DNA from: Mucilaginibacter rigui
GTDB lineage: Bacteria > Bacteroidota > Bacteroidia > Sphingobacteriales > Sphingobacteriaceae
NCBI RefSeq assembly: GCF_014773275.1
Contig: NZ_JACWMW010000001.1
Coordinates: forward strand, 496,001 to 560,000
Direction of reading: 5' to 3'
Length of the DNA stretch: 64,000 nucleotides
Shown here: one piece after another, positions 1-7,176 of the stretch
Layout of the letters: the number at the start of each line of letters is the position of its first letter
Numbering within the stretch: position 1 is the stretch's first letter
The notes under the pieces: generated by a model
Told to the model about the DNA's origin: nothing
Database searches by the model: none
What the model saw: only the letters and a program-made list of their open reading frames with translations
Made by a program: the position numbers and the translations under genes

Positions 1-225
1 CTGAAACACCCGCAATATGCCTACCTGGGCTTTATGTATGTATTGCCGCAATATAGGGGTAAAGGCGTAAATAAAGCGGTGATAGCCGCCCTGCAGGAAT
101 GGGCCGTTAGCCAGGGTATGAACGAGCTGCGCCTGGAGGTTTATTACCAAAACGCGCCTGCTGTTAAAGCTTACGAAAAGGTAGGCTTTATAAGCCATAT
201 GATCGCTATGCGCAAAGGGGTATAA
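1..225 (+). CDS. GNAT family N-acetyltransferase (C-terminal fragment)
   Basis: The reading frame is open from the first base of the window, so the 5' end lies outside and only the last 74 residues are seen. They contain the GNAT acetyl-CoA binding motif A (Q-Y-R-G-K-G-V), followed by a Leu/Val-rich strand (L-R-L-E-V-Y) and the usual N-A-P-A-V-K-A-Y-E-K-V-G-F ending of motif B. Proteins of this fold transfer an acetyl group from acetyl-CoA to an amine. The substrate cannot be told from this fragment. An internal ATG at 34 is unlikely to be the start because the fold continues upstream of it. Confidence 0.85.
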   Translation: MKHPQYAYLGFMYVLPQYRGKGVNKAVIAALQEWAVSQGMNELRLEVYYQNAPAVKAYEKVGFISHMIAMRKGV

Positions 226-392
226 TCTTACCTTATCCTTTCAAAATAATAGCGGACTTTAAAAAGCTTTAATTGTTGTATTTGCTTTATTTGCAGCATA
301 ATTGATACTAAAAGTAAGGTAAGTGTATGCTTTTATTTTAAAAAGTTTGTAAACTTATTGTTGTGCTGGCTTAAATTATTAAATTTATGCAG

Positions 393-400
393 TAATTTTG
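393..400 (+). promoter_or_regulatory. candidate -7 promoter element TAATTTTG
   Basis: Matches the Bacteroidota -7 consensus TAnnTTTG exactly and lies 31 bp upstream of the ROK gene start. I see no good TTTG -33 box at the expected spacing, so this is a candidate only. Confidence 0.3.
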
Positions 401-431
401 GCCGAAACTATTTAAAGCAGATATCAACCTA

Positions 432-1634
432 ATGGAAATAAAAAGCAATGGTGTAAAAAGCGGCTGGCTAAAAAATATGATCGTTAAACGGTTATATTTT
501 GATAAAGCCATGTCGTGCGCGGGGTTAAGCCAGCTTTTTGATAAGAGCATCCCATCAATAGCAAAAGCTATAAACGAACTGATAAAAGAAGGTTTTGTGA
601 TTGAGCAGGGGTACGCCCCATCAAGCGGTGGCCGCAGGCCATTGATGTATGCCATTAATACCAACGCCATGTTTATCCTGGCAGTTGCTATGGATCAGCT
701 CTCGGCCCGCATCCAACTGATTGATTTGAACAATAACCCTGTCGCCGAAATGGCCACTGTTGAGTTAAAGCTTCATAATAATGAACATGCGCTTCCGCAA
801 TTGATAGGCCATTTGAACAACTACGTGGAAGAAAGCGGTATCGCTAAAAAGAAAATTGCCGGTATTGGCATTGGTATGCCGGGTTTTATCAACGCGGTTG
901 AAGGTATTAACTACACCTACCTTGATGCCGGCGGCGAAAGCCTGAGCAAGTATATTGCTAAGGAAACGGGTATTACCACCTATATAGATAACGACTCCAG
1001 CCTGATAGCCCTTGCCGAACAAAAGTTTGGTATTGCGCGTGCTGCGCAGGAGGTAATGGTAATAAACCTGGGCTGGGGTATAGGCCTCGGCATGATCATA
1101 GATGGTAAGATATTCCGCGGGTACAACGGTTTCGCGGGCGAATTAAGCCACATCCCATTGTCAGACAATGGGGCGCTTTGCGTATGCGGCAAACGCGGCT
1201 GTTTAGAGGCCGAAGCATCAATGCTGGTAGTAGCCGAAAAGGCCGAAGAAGGTATAAAGAACGGTAGGGTAACCAGCCTTAAACCACATAACGGGCAATC
1301 AAAATTAATGGGTGAGGATTTGATGGAAGCCGCAAACCAGGGCGACCAGTTTGCCATTGAGCTGCTTACCGATGCGGGGTATAAAATTGGTAAAGCGCTG
1401 GCCATCCTTATCCACATTATGAACCCGGCAAACATTGTATTGAGCGGCCGCGGGGCTAAAGTTGGCAAAATACTAATGGCCCCTATACAACAGGCGCTGC
1501 ATAAATATTGTATCCCGCGTTTATCGTCGGGTACCGAATTATTGATCTCATCACTTGGTTTTGACGCCGAATTGATTGGCGCAGCTGTATTGGTGATGGA
1601 AAACTTTGATAAGGAAGAACGGGCGGTGAAGTAA
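432..1634 (+). CDS. ROK family transcriptional regulator / sugar kinase-like protein
   Basis: A 400-residue ROK protein of the NagC/Mlc/XylR type. Residues ~10-65 look like a winged helix-turn-helix (L-F-D-K-S-I-P-S-I-A-K-A-I-N-E-L), and the rest is a sugar-kinase-like fold. The ROK zinc motif is present (G-E-L-S-H near residue 240, then C250-x-C252-G-x-x-G-C257-L-E). The kinase aspartate is in D-N-D188-S-S. The phosphate loop reads N-L-G-W-G-I-G, with Trp where Thr is common. Such proteins sense a sugar or sugar phosphate and control catabolic genes, although some are glucokinases. The N-terminal DNA-binding domain favours a regulator. No sugar operon adjoins it, so its target is unknown. 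Confidence 0.85.
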   Translation: MEIKSNGVKSGWLKNMIVKRLYFDKAMSCAGLSQLFDKSIPSIAKAINELIKEGFVIEQGYAPSSGGRRPLMYAINTNAMFILAVAMDQLSARIQLIDLNNNPVAEMATVELKLHNNEHALPQLIGHLNNYVEESGIAKKKIAGIGIGMPGFINAVEGINYTYLDAGGESLSKYIAKETGITTYIDNDSSLIALAEQKFGIARAAQEVMVINLGWGIGLGMIIDGKIFRGYNGFAGELSHIPLSDNGALCVCGKRGCLEAEASMLVVAEKAEEGIKNGRVTSLKPHNGQSKLMGEDLMEAANQGDQFAIELLTDAGYKIGKALAILIHIMNPANIVLSGRGAKVGKILMAPIQQALHKYCIPRLSSGTELLISSLGFDAELIGAAVLVMENFDKEERAVK

Positions 1635-1674
1635 TAACCAGCCCTGGGCAAATAAAGTAATCTTGTTAGATTCA

Positions 1675-1735
1675 CAGGTAGCGAACTTTGCAAATCGAAC
1701 GAGATTCCTCCTCGTACCTCGTTCGGAATGACAGT
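1675..1735. repeat. intergenic inverted repeat
   Basis: CGAACGAG at 1696-1703 pairs with CTCGTTCG at 1718-1725 and is followed by GGAATGAC. It resembles the short palindromic intergenic repeats common in Bacteroidota genomes. It carries no coding signal. Confidence 0.45.
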
Positions 1736-1745
1736 GGTGTAAATA

Positions 1746-1787
1746 CAAAAAAACTCCCATGCGCCACACACCGGCACATAGGAGTTC
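1746..1787 (-). terminator. Rho-independent terminator after the alpha/beta hydrolase
   Basis: Read on the minus strand, AACTCCTATG pairs with CATGGGAGTT (one mismatch) around a 15-nt loop and runs into a stretch of T. It lies 22 bp past the stop codon of the gene at 1809-2606. Confidence 0.6.
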
Positions 1788-1808
1788 CATCACCCTGCTT
1801 AAAATAAC

Positions 1809-2606
1809 TTAATTGCTTTCCTGTTTGACGTGGTATTTTACCACCTCGTGTTCCTGTAGCCAGTCGGCTATATAACCGGCAACTTCCTGCCAGCCTTCCT
1901 GCCCGCAAATCCAGTGGCCACGGTTGGTAAATTCTTTATAGTCGGATATGCTTACATCGTCGGTATAAGCCCCGGCATTGCTTTTACAAAGTTCGGCAGG
2001 TATTATCTCATCCTCTTCGCCGCCAATAAACAATAAGGGCGAGTGTGGCATTTCGGTATCAATTTTGCCGTCGTCGCCCATGCAATCGCGTAGTACGTTA
2101 CGGCTATCGTGTGTAGCGGTTTCTTCAAATGCTGCTTTACTATCTTCCATGCTCATGGTATTGCAAAAAGATTCATGAAAACTCTCCGGATCGGTATAAA
2201 AAGGTTCGTTTCCTTTAAAAGGGTTAGAGATAAGCGCGCTGTTTTTCATAAAACCCCAGTCGAAAGCCAGCATGGCATTTGGCGCTACCGAATTAATAGC
2301 AACCCCCAGGTCGGCAAGGCCCTTGGCAACCATCAGCTGCACAATTAAACCGCCAACCGAATGGCCTATTAATATAGGCGGGGCATCCTGCACACGTATC
2401 AGGGCTTCTATATTATCAACAATAGCATTCAGGTGCAAATCGCCGAGCCCTTCGGGGGGGTAATCACGCAGGTCCTGCGGTTCGCCTTCGTGTTTTGGCC
2501 AGGCCGGGGCAATGCAATTATAACCCCTGTCGGTAAAAAAGGCTATCCAGTTATCCCAGCTTTTGGGGTTTTGGAACATGCCGTGAATAAAGATAATAGT
2601 TTTCAT
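1809..2606 (-). CDS. alpha/beta hydrolase
   Basis: A 265-residue alpha/beta-fold hydrolase without a signal peptide. It begins with the typical first strand and oxyanion region (I-I-F-I-H-G-M), has the nucleophile elbow G-H-S83-V-G-G, an acidic residue after the strand L-L-F-I-G-G-E-E-D-E, and a late histidine in N-R-G-H-W. A complete Ser-Asp/Glu-His triad is therefore likely, giving an esterase, lipase or haloperoxidase-like enzyme. The substrate cannot be named. It is the last of a minus-strand series with the MBL-fold gene at 2712, but the 105-bp gap between them suggests its own promoter. Confidence 0.85.
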   Translation of the reverse strand: MKTIIFIHGMFQNPKSWDNWIAFFTDRGYNCIAPAWPKHEGEPQDLRDYPPEGLGDLHLNAIVDNIEALIRVQDAPPILIGHSVGGLIVQLMVAKGLADLGVAINSVAPNAMLAFDWGFMKNSALISNPFKGNEPFYTDPESFHESFCNTMSMEDSKAAFEETATHDSRNVLRDCMGDDGKIDTEMPHSPLLFIGGEEDEIIPAELCKSNAGAYTDDVSISDYKEFTNRGHWICGQEGWQEVAGYIADWLQEHEVVKYHVKQESN

Positions 2607-2711
2607 AAAGTAGCTTAGTTTGTGCTAAACTACCCAAAAACATACCAAAAGTTTAATTTTTTACCCAGAAAGAAATAATTTGATACCCCTTCAGGTTGAT
2701 TGAGCTGATTA

Positions 2712-3371
2712 TTAAATAGTTAAGCTATCTCCAATCTTGTACACTTCGTGAAATTTTATACCTGCCTTTTCAAAATGCCGGCTATAGTTTTTGTAGCGTT
2801 GCTCTATAAAAAAGTCTTTTGCGTAGCCATCATGTACAGGAAGGATCCGTTTTGGCCTAACCCTGTCGGCAAAACCGGCAATACGCAATTCATTGGCAAA
2901 AGGGGCCATGGTTACCATTATCAGCAATTCAATACCAGTGTATTCGGTAAGCCGGGTTTCCATAGAATCAACGGGATGCAGTATCTTGTCGTTTATTAAA
3001 AAACAGGTCATTTGCGGGGTGGGGTTGTCAAGCAAAGGCTCGTGTTGTACCGGGAAGGCATCCAGTTTAAACGGGCCTATGTTATAGGTGCCCTGCTCAA
3101 TCAGGCTATAGGTTAAACCTTCTTTGGCAATAGTTTCGCCAACCTGGGTGTTGGTGTAAACTGTGGCTTTACTCAGGTCAACTATCTTTTTTAAGTTTTC
3201 GATGTCCAGGTGGTCCGGGTGGATATGGGTAATAATAATGCTATCCACATCTGCAAACATTTGCGGTGTTACCCGCCCTTCGGCAAAGCTGAATTTGCCG
3301 GGGTCGAACAAAAGCTTATACCCGTCTTGCTCAAAAACAAGGCACGAGTGCAGGTATTTAGTGATTTTCAT
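2712..3371 (-). CDS. MBL fold metallo-hydrolase (UlaG-like)
   Basis: A 219-residue metallo-beta-lactamase-fold protein. The metal-binding signature H49-I-H51-P-D53-H54 follows the strand S-I-I-I-T. Further candidate ligands are in F-P-V-Q-H-E, L-H-P-V-D-S and L-P-V-H-D-G-Y. The short form and the opening K-Y-L-H-S-C-L-V-F resemble the UlaG/YtkL-like branch of small cytosolic lactonases and hydrolases, but the true substrate is unknown. The start ATG (3369-3371) gives the expected beginning of the first strand. The next gene upstream is the HAD phosphatase, 51 bp away on the same strand, so cotranscription is possible. Confidence 0.85.
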   Translation of the reverse strand: MKITKYLHSCLVFEQDGYKLLFDPGKFSFAEGRVTPQMFADVDSIIITHIHPDHLDIENLKKIVDLSKATVYTNTQVGETIAKEGLTYSLIEQGTYNIGPFKLDAFPVQHEPLLDNPTPQMTCFLINDKILHPVDSMETRLTEYTGIELLIMVTMAPFANELRIAGFADRVRPKRILPVHDGYAKDFFIEQRYKNYSRHFEKAGIKFHEVYKIGDSLTI

Positions 3372-3422
3372 AAAGCGATAGTTTGTACCTGGTAAACTTA
3401 CCGTTTATAAAAAAAGTTTTCC

Positions 3423-4067
3423 TTAAAGCAGTTGTTTTAATTCGTCAAAGTTGTTGATGGTGGCAAGCTGCCCGCTCTCTACCTGCCCAAAACCGTATGC
3501 CGCAAAAATAAATGGTACGCCCGCTTTGGTTGCCGAGTCGTAATCGCCGGTGGTGTCGCCTACGTAAACGGGGTTTTGAAGGTTATGGTCGTTCACAATA
3601 TCGCGGATGTTATCGGCCTTTGGGTTGCCTTTTGTGCCGTAACATTGGTGTGCCAAAAAATGGTGGTGCATATTGTGCAGGTCTAAAAATAGTTCGATAT
3701 AGCCGCTTTGGCAGTTGCTTACTATGTAAAGCCTGTAGTTTTTGCCCAGGTAAGTAAGTGTATCAGCAAGGTTAGGGTATAGGGTACCACCTTGCTTGTG
3801 CAGTATATCCAGTTCGGCAACCGAGCATAACTGCTGTACTTCGGCGCGTTGTTCGGTGCTTAAAGATGGGAACAGTTTTTCGAAGATCTTGTCGTAGGTC
3901 ATCCCTGTGATAGAGCGCACGCGTTCGCGGGTCATTACCTCATGGCTCATGTAGGGCGCTTTATCAAGCGCGGTTTGCCAGGCTTTGGCAATGGTTTCGG
4001 TACTGTCCCAAAGGGTGCCGTCAAGGTCAAATATTATACTGTCGAATTTATCTTTTAAGCTATCCAT
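3423..4067 (-). CDS. HAD family hydrolase (phosphoglycolate phosphatase-like)
   Basis: A 214-residue HAD superfamily phosphatase. Motif I is D-L-D-G-T near residue 15, motif II is I-V-S-N-C, and motif IV sits in Y-V-G-D-T-T-G-D-Y-D. The helical cap after motif I makes it a subfamily I, beta-phosphoglucomutase/phosphoglycolate-phosphatase-like enzyme acting on a small phosphorylated metabolite. It is a clear paralogue of the HAD protein at 25278-25910: both share D-G-T-L-W-D, P-V-Y-V-G-D-T and Y-G-F-G-Q. The two probably divide related substrates. Confidence 0.85.
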   Translation of the reverse strand: MDSLKDKFDSIIFDLDGTLWDSTETIAKAWQTALDKAPYMSHEVMTRERVRSITGMTYDKIFEKLFPSLSTEQRAEVQQLCSVAELDILHKQGGTLYPNLADTLTYLGKNYRLYIVSNCQSGYIELFLDLHNMHHHFLAHQCYGTKGNPKADNIRDIVNDHNLQNPVYVGDTTGDYDSATKAGVPFIFAAYGFGQVESGQLATINNFDELKQLL

Positions 4068-4084
4068 TGCTGCGTTTTGTGCCG

Positions 4085-4114
4085 CAAAAGTAGCAGTTTA
4101 TTTTAAGTCGGAAA
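4085..4114 (-). promoter_or_regulatory. candidate promoter of the HAD gene
   Basis: On the minus strand TACTTTTG (4085-4092) matches TAnnTTTG and is preceded, 18 bp upstream, by TTTC in place of the TTTG -33 box. It lies 17 bp before the HAD start codon, giving a short leader. Confidence 0.45.
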
Positions 4115-4203
4115 GTCCGAAATAGTAAGGGGTTGAAAGTAGGGGAAATATACACTTCATACTTCAGTAGTTTACCCTCTTGCCCATTTTAGGGCTATTA
4201 TAC

Positions 4204-4365
4204 TTAATAGCCCGGAAAACGGCCAAAAGAAAATAAGATGGTTAATGCCGGTATAGCGATTAAAATAAATACGCGGGCCTGCTCCACTTTGTCAGAATCA
4301 CCTTTAACAATTACGTGGTTAATATCGGTTATGATGGTGTTGATGAAGTTTTTCATGGTAAACAT
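4204..4365 (-). CDS. small putative membrane protein, 53 aa
   Basis: An ATG-started frame of 53 codons with an N-terminal amphipathic stretch (M-K-N-F-I-N-T-I-I-T-D) and one strong hydrophobic segment at residues ~32-47 (V-F-I-L-I-A-I-P-A-L-T-I-L-F). Codon choice (ATC, AAC, ACC, TTA) resembles neighbouring genes better than the plus-strand frame over the same bases does. I do not recognise a family. A second in-frame ATG lies three codons in. It could be a single-pass inner-membrane peptide; no function can be assigned. Confidence 0.45.
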   Translation of the reverse strand: MFTMKNFINTIITDINHVIVKGDSDKVEQARVFILIAIPALTILFSFGRFPGY

Positions 4366-4462
4366 ATTAATTGTGATTTATTGCCTATGTGACCATACGG
4401 AATTTGAAAGGTTTAATGAATAGGTAATTGTAAAACAGATGTTACTGATGATTAGCCTGGTA

Positions 4463-4593
4463 TTTACTCACCCGGTCATTGCTTCGCTCCACCACCTTGT
4501 CTTCGCTGCGCGGAAAGAGGGCTTTGATTTTTTCTCACCTTTTTTGCGAAGCAGAGAGGGGCGACCAGCGTAGCGTAGTCGGGATGAGTAAAC
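4463..4593. repeat. MITE-like intergenic repeat, copy 1
   Basis: A 131-bp element with inverted ends (TTTACTCACCCGGTC at one end, GGGATGAGTAAA at the other) and internal GCGAAG/CTTCGC-type dyads. It matches the reverse complement of the element at 23545-23670 along its whole length. No frame inside it looks coding. Confidence 0.65.
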
Positions 4594-4662
4594 TATTTGT
4601 TTGCAAGGTTAGCGCTGGTGTGGTGAGTATAAGTCTTCGACAAGTTTTCACGGCAATAAATA

Positions 4663-4866
4663 CTACTCATTTTCATATAGTACCGTATTGTGGATGTTCC
4701 AGTCCTCAATATCAATTAAACCGGGTTTGGTTTGGTAATGGCTGTCATTAGCGGGGCATTTTACTACATAGCCATCATCATTAATAAGGGCAATAATAGG
4801 GCGCGCACCGCAGTACTTGCAGGGCTTACAATAAATGGATTTGGGTATATTTACATAGCCCTTCAT
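4663..4866 (-). CDS. small zinc-ribbon protein, Lar-like
   Basis: A 67-residue protein with C13, C16-x-x-C19-G, then V-V-K-C37 and a distal D-W-N at 55-57. This layout recalls Lar-type restriction-alleviation zinc ribbons (C-P-x-C-G ... V-x-C ... W-N). In Lar the second cysteine pair is usually complete. Here only C37 is clear, with H43 as a possible fourth ligand. Lar modulates type I restriction enzymes, but many chromosomal Lar-like ribbons have no known function and no restriction system is visible nearby. The assignment rests on motif layout only. Confidence 0.5.
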   Translation of the reverse strand: MKGYVNIPKSIYCKPCKYCGARPIIALINDDGYVVKCPANDSHYQTKPGLIDIEDWNIHNTVLYENE

Positions 4867-4942
4867 ACCTGATATATACGCAGATTTACTCCCGCTGGTT
4901 GTAGGTTTTAAAAAAAAGTTTGCCCTAAGGCAGTTCAGAAAA

Positions 4943-5425
4943 TTACTTTGCGTCGTTTATTTCTATCCAGTAACCGTCAGGGTCCTGTATATATACCTGC
5001 GATACGCCATCTACACGGTGCTCTACCTGGCCGGTAACCCCTTTCCAGTTACTGTAAGGGATCTTTTTTTGGTTAAGCAGGGTAATAAAATTGGTAATTG
5101 AAGGTACACTAAAGCAAATATGATCGCCAATAAGCTTTTGGGCCGGCGAGCAGTCGCCCTGTATAACGTGCATAGCAATATTGGGGGCTATATTATACCA
5201 GGTATGCACTGTATCTTTAAAAGGATTGGGGATTATCTTTAAATTTAAAACAGAAGTATAAAAGTCGTTGCTTTTTTTAAGGTTTTTTGAGCAAAGCGCT
5301 ACGTGATTAAAAATAGCTTTATCAGCAGTTTGTGCATTGCTTACCAGTGGAAAGCCTAATAACAGCAAAGCCACTATTTTAAATGCCCGGTTTGTGATGT
5401 TTGATACTGTTAGAAGGTTTAACAT
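4943..5425 (-). CDS. secreted VOC family (glyoxalase-like) protein
   Basis: 160 residues: an N-terminal signal peptide (hydrophobic stretch ~15-28, cleavage near S-N-A-Q) followed by one vicinal-oxygen-chelate domain. Typical VOC elements are N-H-V-A-L at the start of the first beta-alpha-beta unit, S-N-D-F-Y-T-S-V-L-N-L, and the closing Y-I-Q-D-P-D-G-Y-W-I-E-I. Metal ligands could be the first His and the final Glu. Family members include glyoxalases, dioxygenases and resistance proteins. Export to the periplasm is less usual for the family. The substrate is unknown. Confidence 0.8.
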   Translation of the reverse strand: MLNLLTVSNITNRAFKIVALLLLGFPLVSNAQTADKAIFNHVALCSKNLKKSNDFYTSVLNLKIIPNPFKDTVHTWYNIAPNIAMHVIQGDCSPAQKLIGDHICFSVPSITNFITLLNQKKIPYSNWKGVTGQVEHRVDGVSQVYIQDPDGYWIEINDAK

Positions 5426-5722
5426 TTTTTGGGTTGTTAATGATATGTTAAATATACATGTTGCTAAATATTAAAGTAATTATTTAGCATATTTAATTTA
5501 ACAAATGCGAATATACTTTTAGCCATAATACCATTTCAGTGATCCGGCAACCAATTCTATTGGTAATATGAATAAAAAAACGACCTGCCGTTAATGCCGT
5601 TTAGCATTATCTCCCCACCCCTTTGTAACGAATTAGTGATACTGACCTATGAGATTAAACTTTGCAATATAGCTGTAGTTTAACTTGTACAAACAATAAT
5701 TAAGTATTAAAAACATAAAGTT

Positions 5723-5896
5723 ATGAAAAAGGAAATAGTGAGGCTGTTAGCGTTATTAGTATTTGGCGCGGCAGTATTAACAGGGTGCTCAATAGAAAAC
5801 AGGGGACACAGAGGAGGCAGATATAACCATGACCGCTATCACTACGACCGGCATGCCGACAGGGGCCATGATTCTCATTACTATAACAATCGTTAA
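5723..5896 (+). CDS. small lipoprotein, 57 aa
   Basis: An ATG frame of 57 codons. It starts K-K-E-I-V-R, has a hydrophobic core and then a lipobox L-T-G-C at residues ~19-22, followed by a short tail rich in His, Arg, Tyr and Asp. The lipobox predicts lipidation at the Cys and membrane anchoring. The gene is 36 bp upstream of the Arg/His-rich secreted protein at 5933, whose composition is similar, so the two are probably cotranscribed surface or periplasmic proteins. No known family is recognised. Confidence 0.65.
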   Translation: MKKEIVRLLALLVFGAAVLTGCSIENRGHRGGRYNHDRYHYDRHADRGHDSHYYNNR

Positions 5897-5932
5897 TTAA
5901 CCTATAAAATTTAATTATAAATACAAAAACCC

Positions 5933-6190
5933 ATGAAAATTATAAAAGTATTAGCAGTAGCTGTAGTTGCTATGTTTGCCTTTGAAGGCGCAAAAGCACA
6001 GGTAGTAGTAAGTGCACATATAGGTACACCACCGCCAACCCGCACAGTTGTGGTTGAGAGGCCGGTTAACCGCGTAATTGTGGTAGACAGGCACCGCCAT
6101 CACCGCCCGCATTATCGGCGTACAGTAGTGGTAAGCAGGCCGGGCTACTACCGCGAGCATCGCAGGCGGGTAGTGGTTAGGCATTACTAA
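5933..6190 (+). CDS. Arg/His/Val-rich small secreted protein
   Basis: 85 residues with a clear signal peptide (M-K-I-I-K-V, cleavage near A-K-A-Q at ~23) and a low-complexity mature part made of alternating Val, Arg, His and Tyr. It is a paralogue of the protein at 14766-15074: both begin M-K-x-I-K, share A-K-A-Q-V and then I/L-G-T-P and V-E-R-P. The basic, aromatic mature chain might bind polysaccharide, nucleic acid or metal, but nothing in the sequence proves this. It is followed by a strong terminator. Confidence 0.7.
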   Translation: MKIIKVLAVAVVAMFAFEGAKAQVVVSAHIGTPPPTRTVVVERPVNRVIVVDRHRHHRPHYRRTVVVSRPGYYREHRRRVVVRHY

Positions 6191-6200
6191 GCAGTATATA

Positions 6201-6238
6201 AATAAAAAGCCCTCCCGGTTTGCGTGGAGGGCTTTATT
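6201..6238. terminator. bidirectional terminator
   Basis: AGCCCTCC pairs with GGAGGGCT around a 10-nt loop, flanked by an A-run on the left and a T-rich stretch on the right. It lies between the convergent genes at 5933 and 6240 and can serve both. Confidence 0.8.
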
Positions 6239-6239
6239 G

Positions 6240-7067
6240 CTACCTGGTAACCAGTACCCAATCTATATAATACTTTGCGTTCCCGGCTTTTATTTTATCT
6301 ACAGATGCCTGCGATAAGCCATAATAGGGCTTACTTACTTTGTTTACCGAGTGCGGGAAACCGCCCCCTAAAGCAAAATTCAATATCAGGAATTTAGGCG
6401 TATCAAATGCCCATTTACCGTATTTTTCGGTCATGGCGCGGGTTACGGTGTAGGTTACTTTGCCATCTACCTTAAAAATTAAGCGGTTTTTTGTCCAGTC
6501 AACACTGTAAACATGCCACTGGCTTGCATCAGTTCCGTTAGGGAAATTTGCACGATAAACAAGCGGGGTATTGCCAAAATAGCCCGGCCCATGCAGGGCG
6601 TTGCTGGTCCAGCTGGTGTTGCCAACGGTTTCCATAATATCAATTTCGCCGCTGGCGGGCCAATTGCCTTGGCCCAATGCCCAAAATGCAGGCCAGAAAC
6701 CATCGCCCCCGGTTACCTTTACCCTTGCCGCTGCGCTGCCGTAGGTAAACATCACCTTATTGCGGGTATTTACGCGCCCGCTTACAAGATCGTACTTTTT
6801 GCGTTCTTTACTGGTATGGCCGGGTTTGTAAAGTGCTTTTAATATCAATACGCCATCTTCAGTATATATAGTAGCTGCCGAATCTATATAGGCCTGCTGC
6901 TCATCATTTACGGTGTGGCCGGTTACTTCTACATTCCATTTACTGCGGTCGAGCGTTTTGGTTTTAAAATCGTCAAAAAACACCGTGTCCTTTTTGGTTT
7001 GCTGCGCAATGGCTGCAGGTGCCAAAAACAATAATAAGGCTGGCAGGGTTAATAAGCGTAATTGCAT
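6240..7067 (-). CDS. secreted glycoside hydrolase family 16 (beta-glucanase-like)
   Basis: 275 residues with a signal peptide (cleavage near A-I-A-Q at ~21) and one GH16 jelly-roll domain. The catalytic signature is G-E141-I-D143-I-M-E146, where the first Glu is the nucleophile and the second the acid/base. Around it are W-P-A-F-W-A-L and the downstream W-H-V-Y-S-V-D-W typical of laminarinase/lichenase-like members. The beta-bulge residue Met before E146 is the form common in laminarinases. It probably cleaves beta-1,3- or mixed-linked glucan outside the cytoplasm. No SusC/SusD pair is present beside it. Confidence 0.9.
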   Translation of the reverse strand: MQLRLLTLPALLLFLAPAAIAQQTKKDTVFFDDFKTKTLDRSKWNVEVTGHTVNDEQQAYIDSAATIYTEDGVLILKALYKPGHTSKERKKYDLVSGRVNTRNKVMFTYGSAAARVKVTGGDGFWPAFWALGQGNWPASGEIDIMETVGNTSWTSNALHGPGYFGNTPLVYRANFPNGTDASQWHVYSVDWTKNRLIFKVDGKVTYTVTRAMTEKYGKWAFDTPKFLILNFALGGGFPHSVNKVSKPYYGLSQASVDKIKAGNAKYYIDWVLVTR

Positions 7068-7135
7068 AAAAGAGCTGTAATATTTAAAAGCTAAAGTAGG
7101 TAATAACCTTTAAACCTGCGGTTTTACAATGCAAT

Positions 7136-7143
7136 TACTTTTG
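7136..7143 (+). promoter_or_regulatory. candidate -7 element TACTTTTG
   Basis: Exact match to TAnnTTTG. Its place, 33 bp before the ATG at 7177 but downstream of the ATG at 7129, favours 7177 as the true start of the phosphoesterase. The -33 box is weak. Confidence 0.4.
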
Positions 7144-7176
7144 CTTTTATATATTGCAGTACAAACATTTAACATA

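Noticed and set aside
980..1777. 265-codon minus-strand frame over the ROK gene
   Set aside because: Antisense to conserved ROK motifs, Pro/Ser-rich composition and no start context. A shadow frame.
4238..4423. 61-codon plus-strand frame
   Set aside because: The minus-strand 53-aa frame over the same bases has better codon use and a coherent membrane helix, so the plus-strand frame is probably its shadow.
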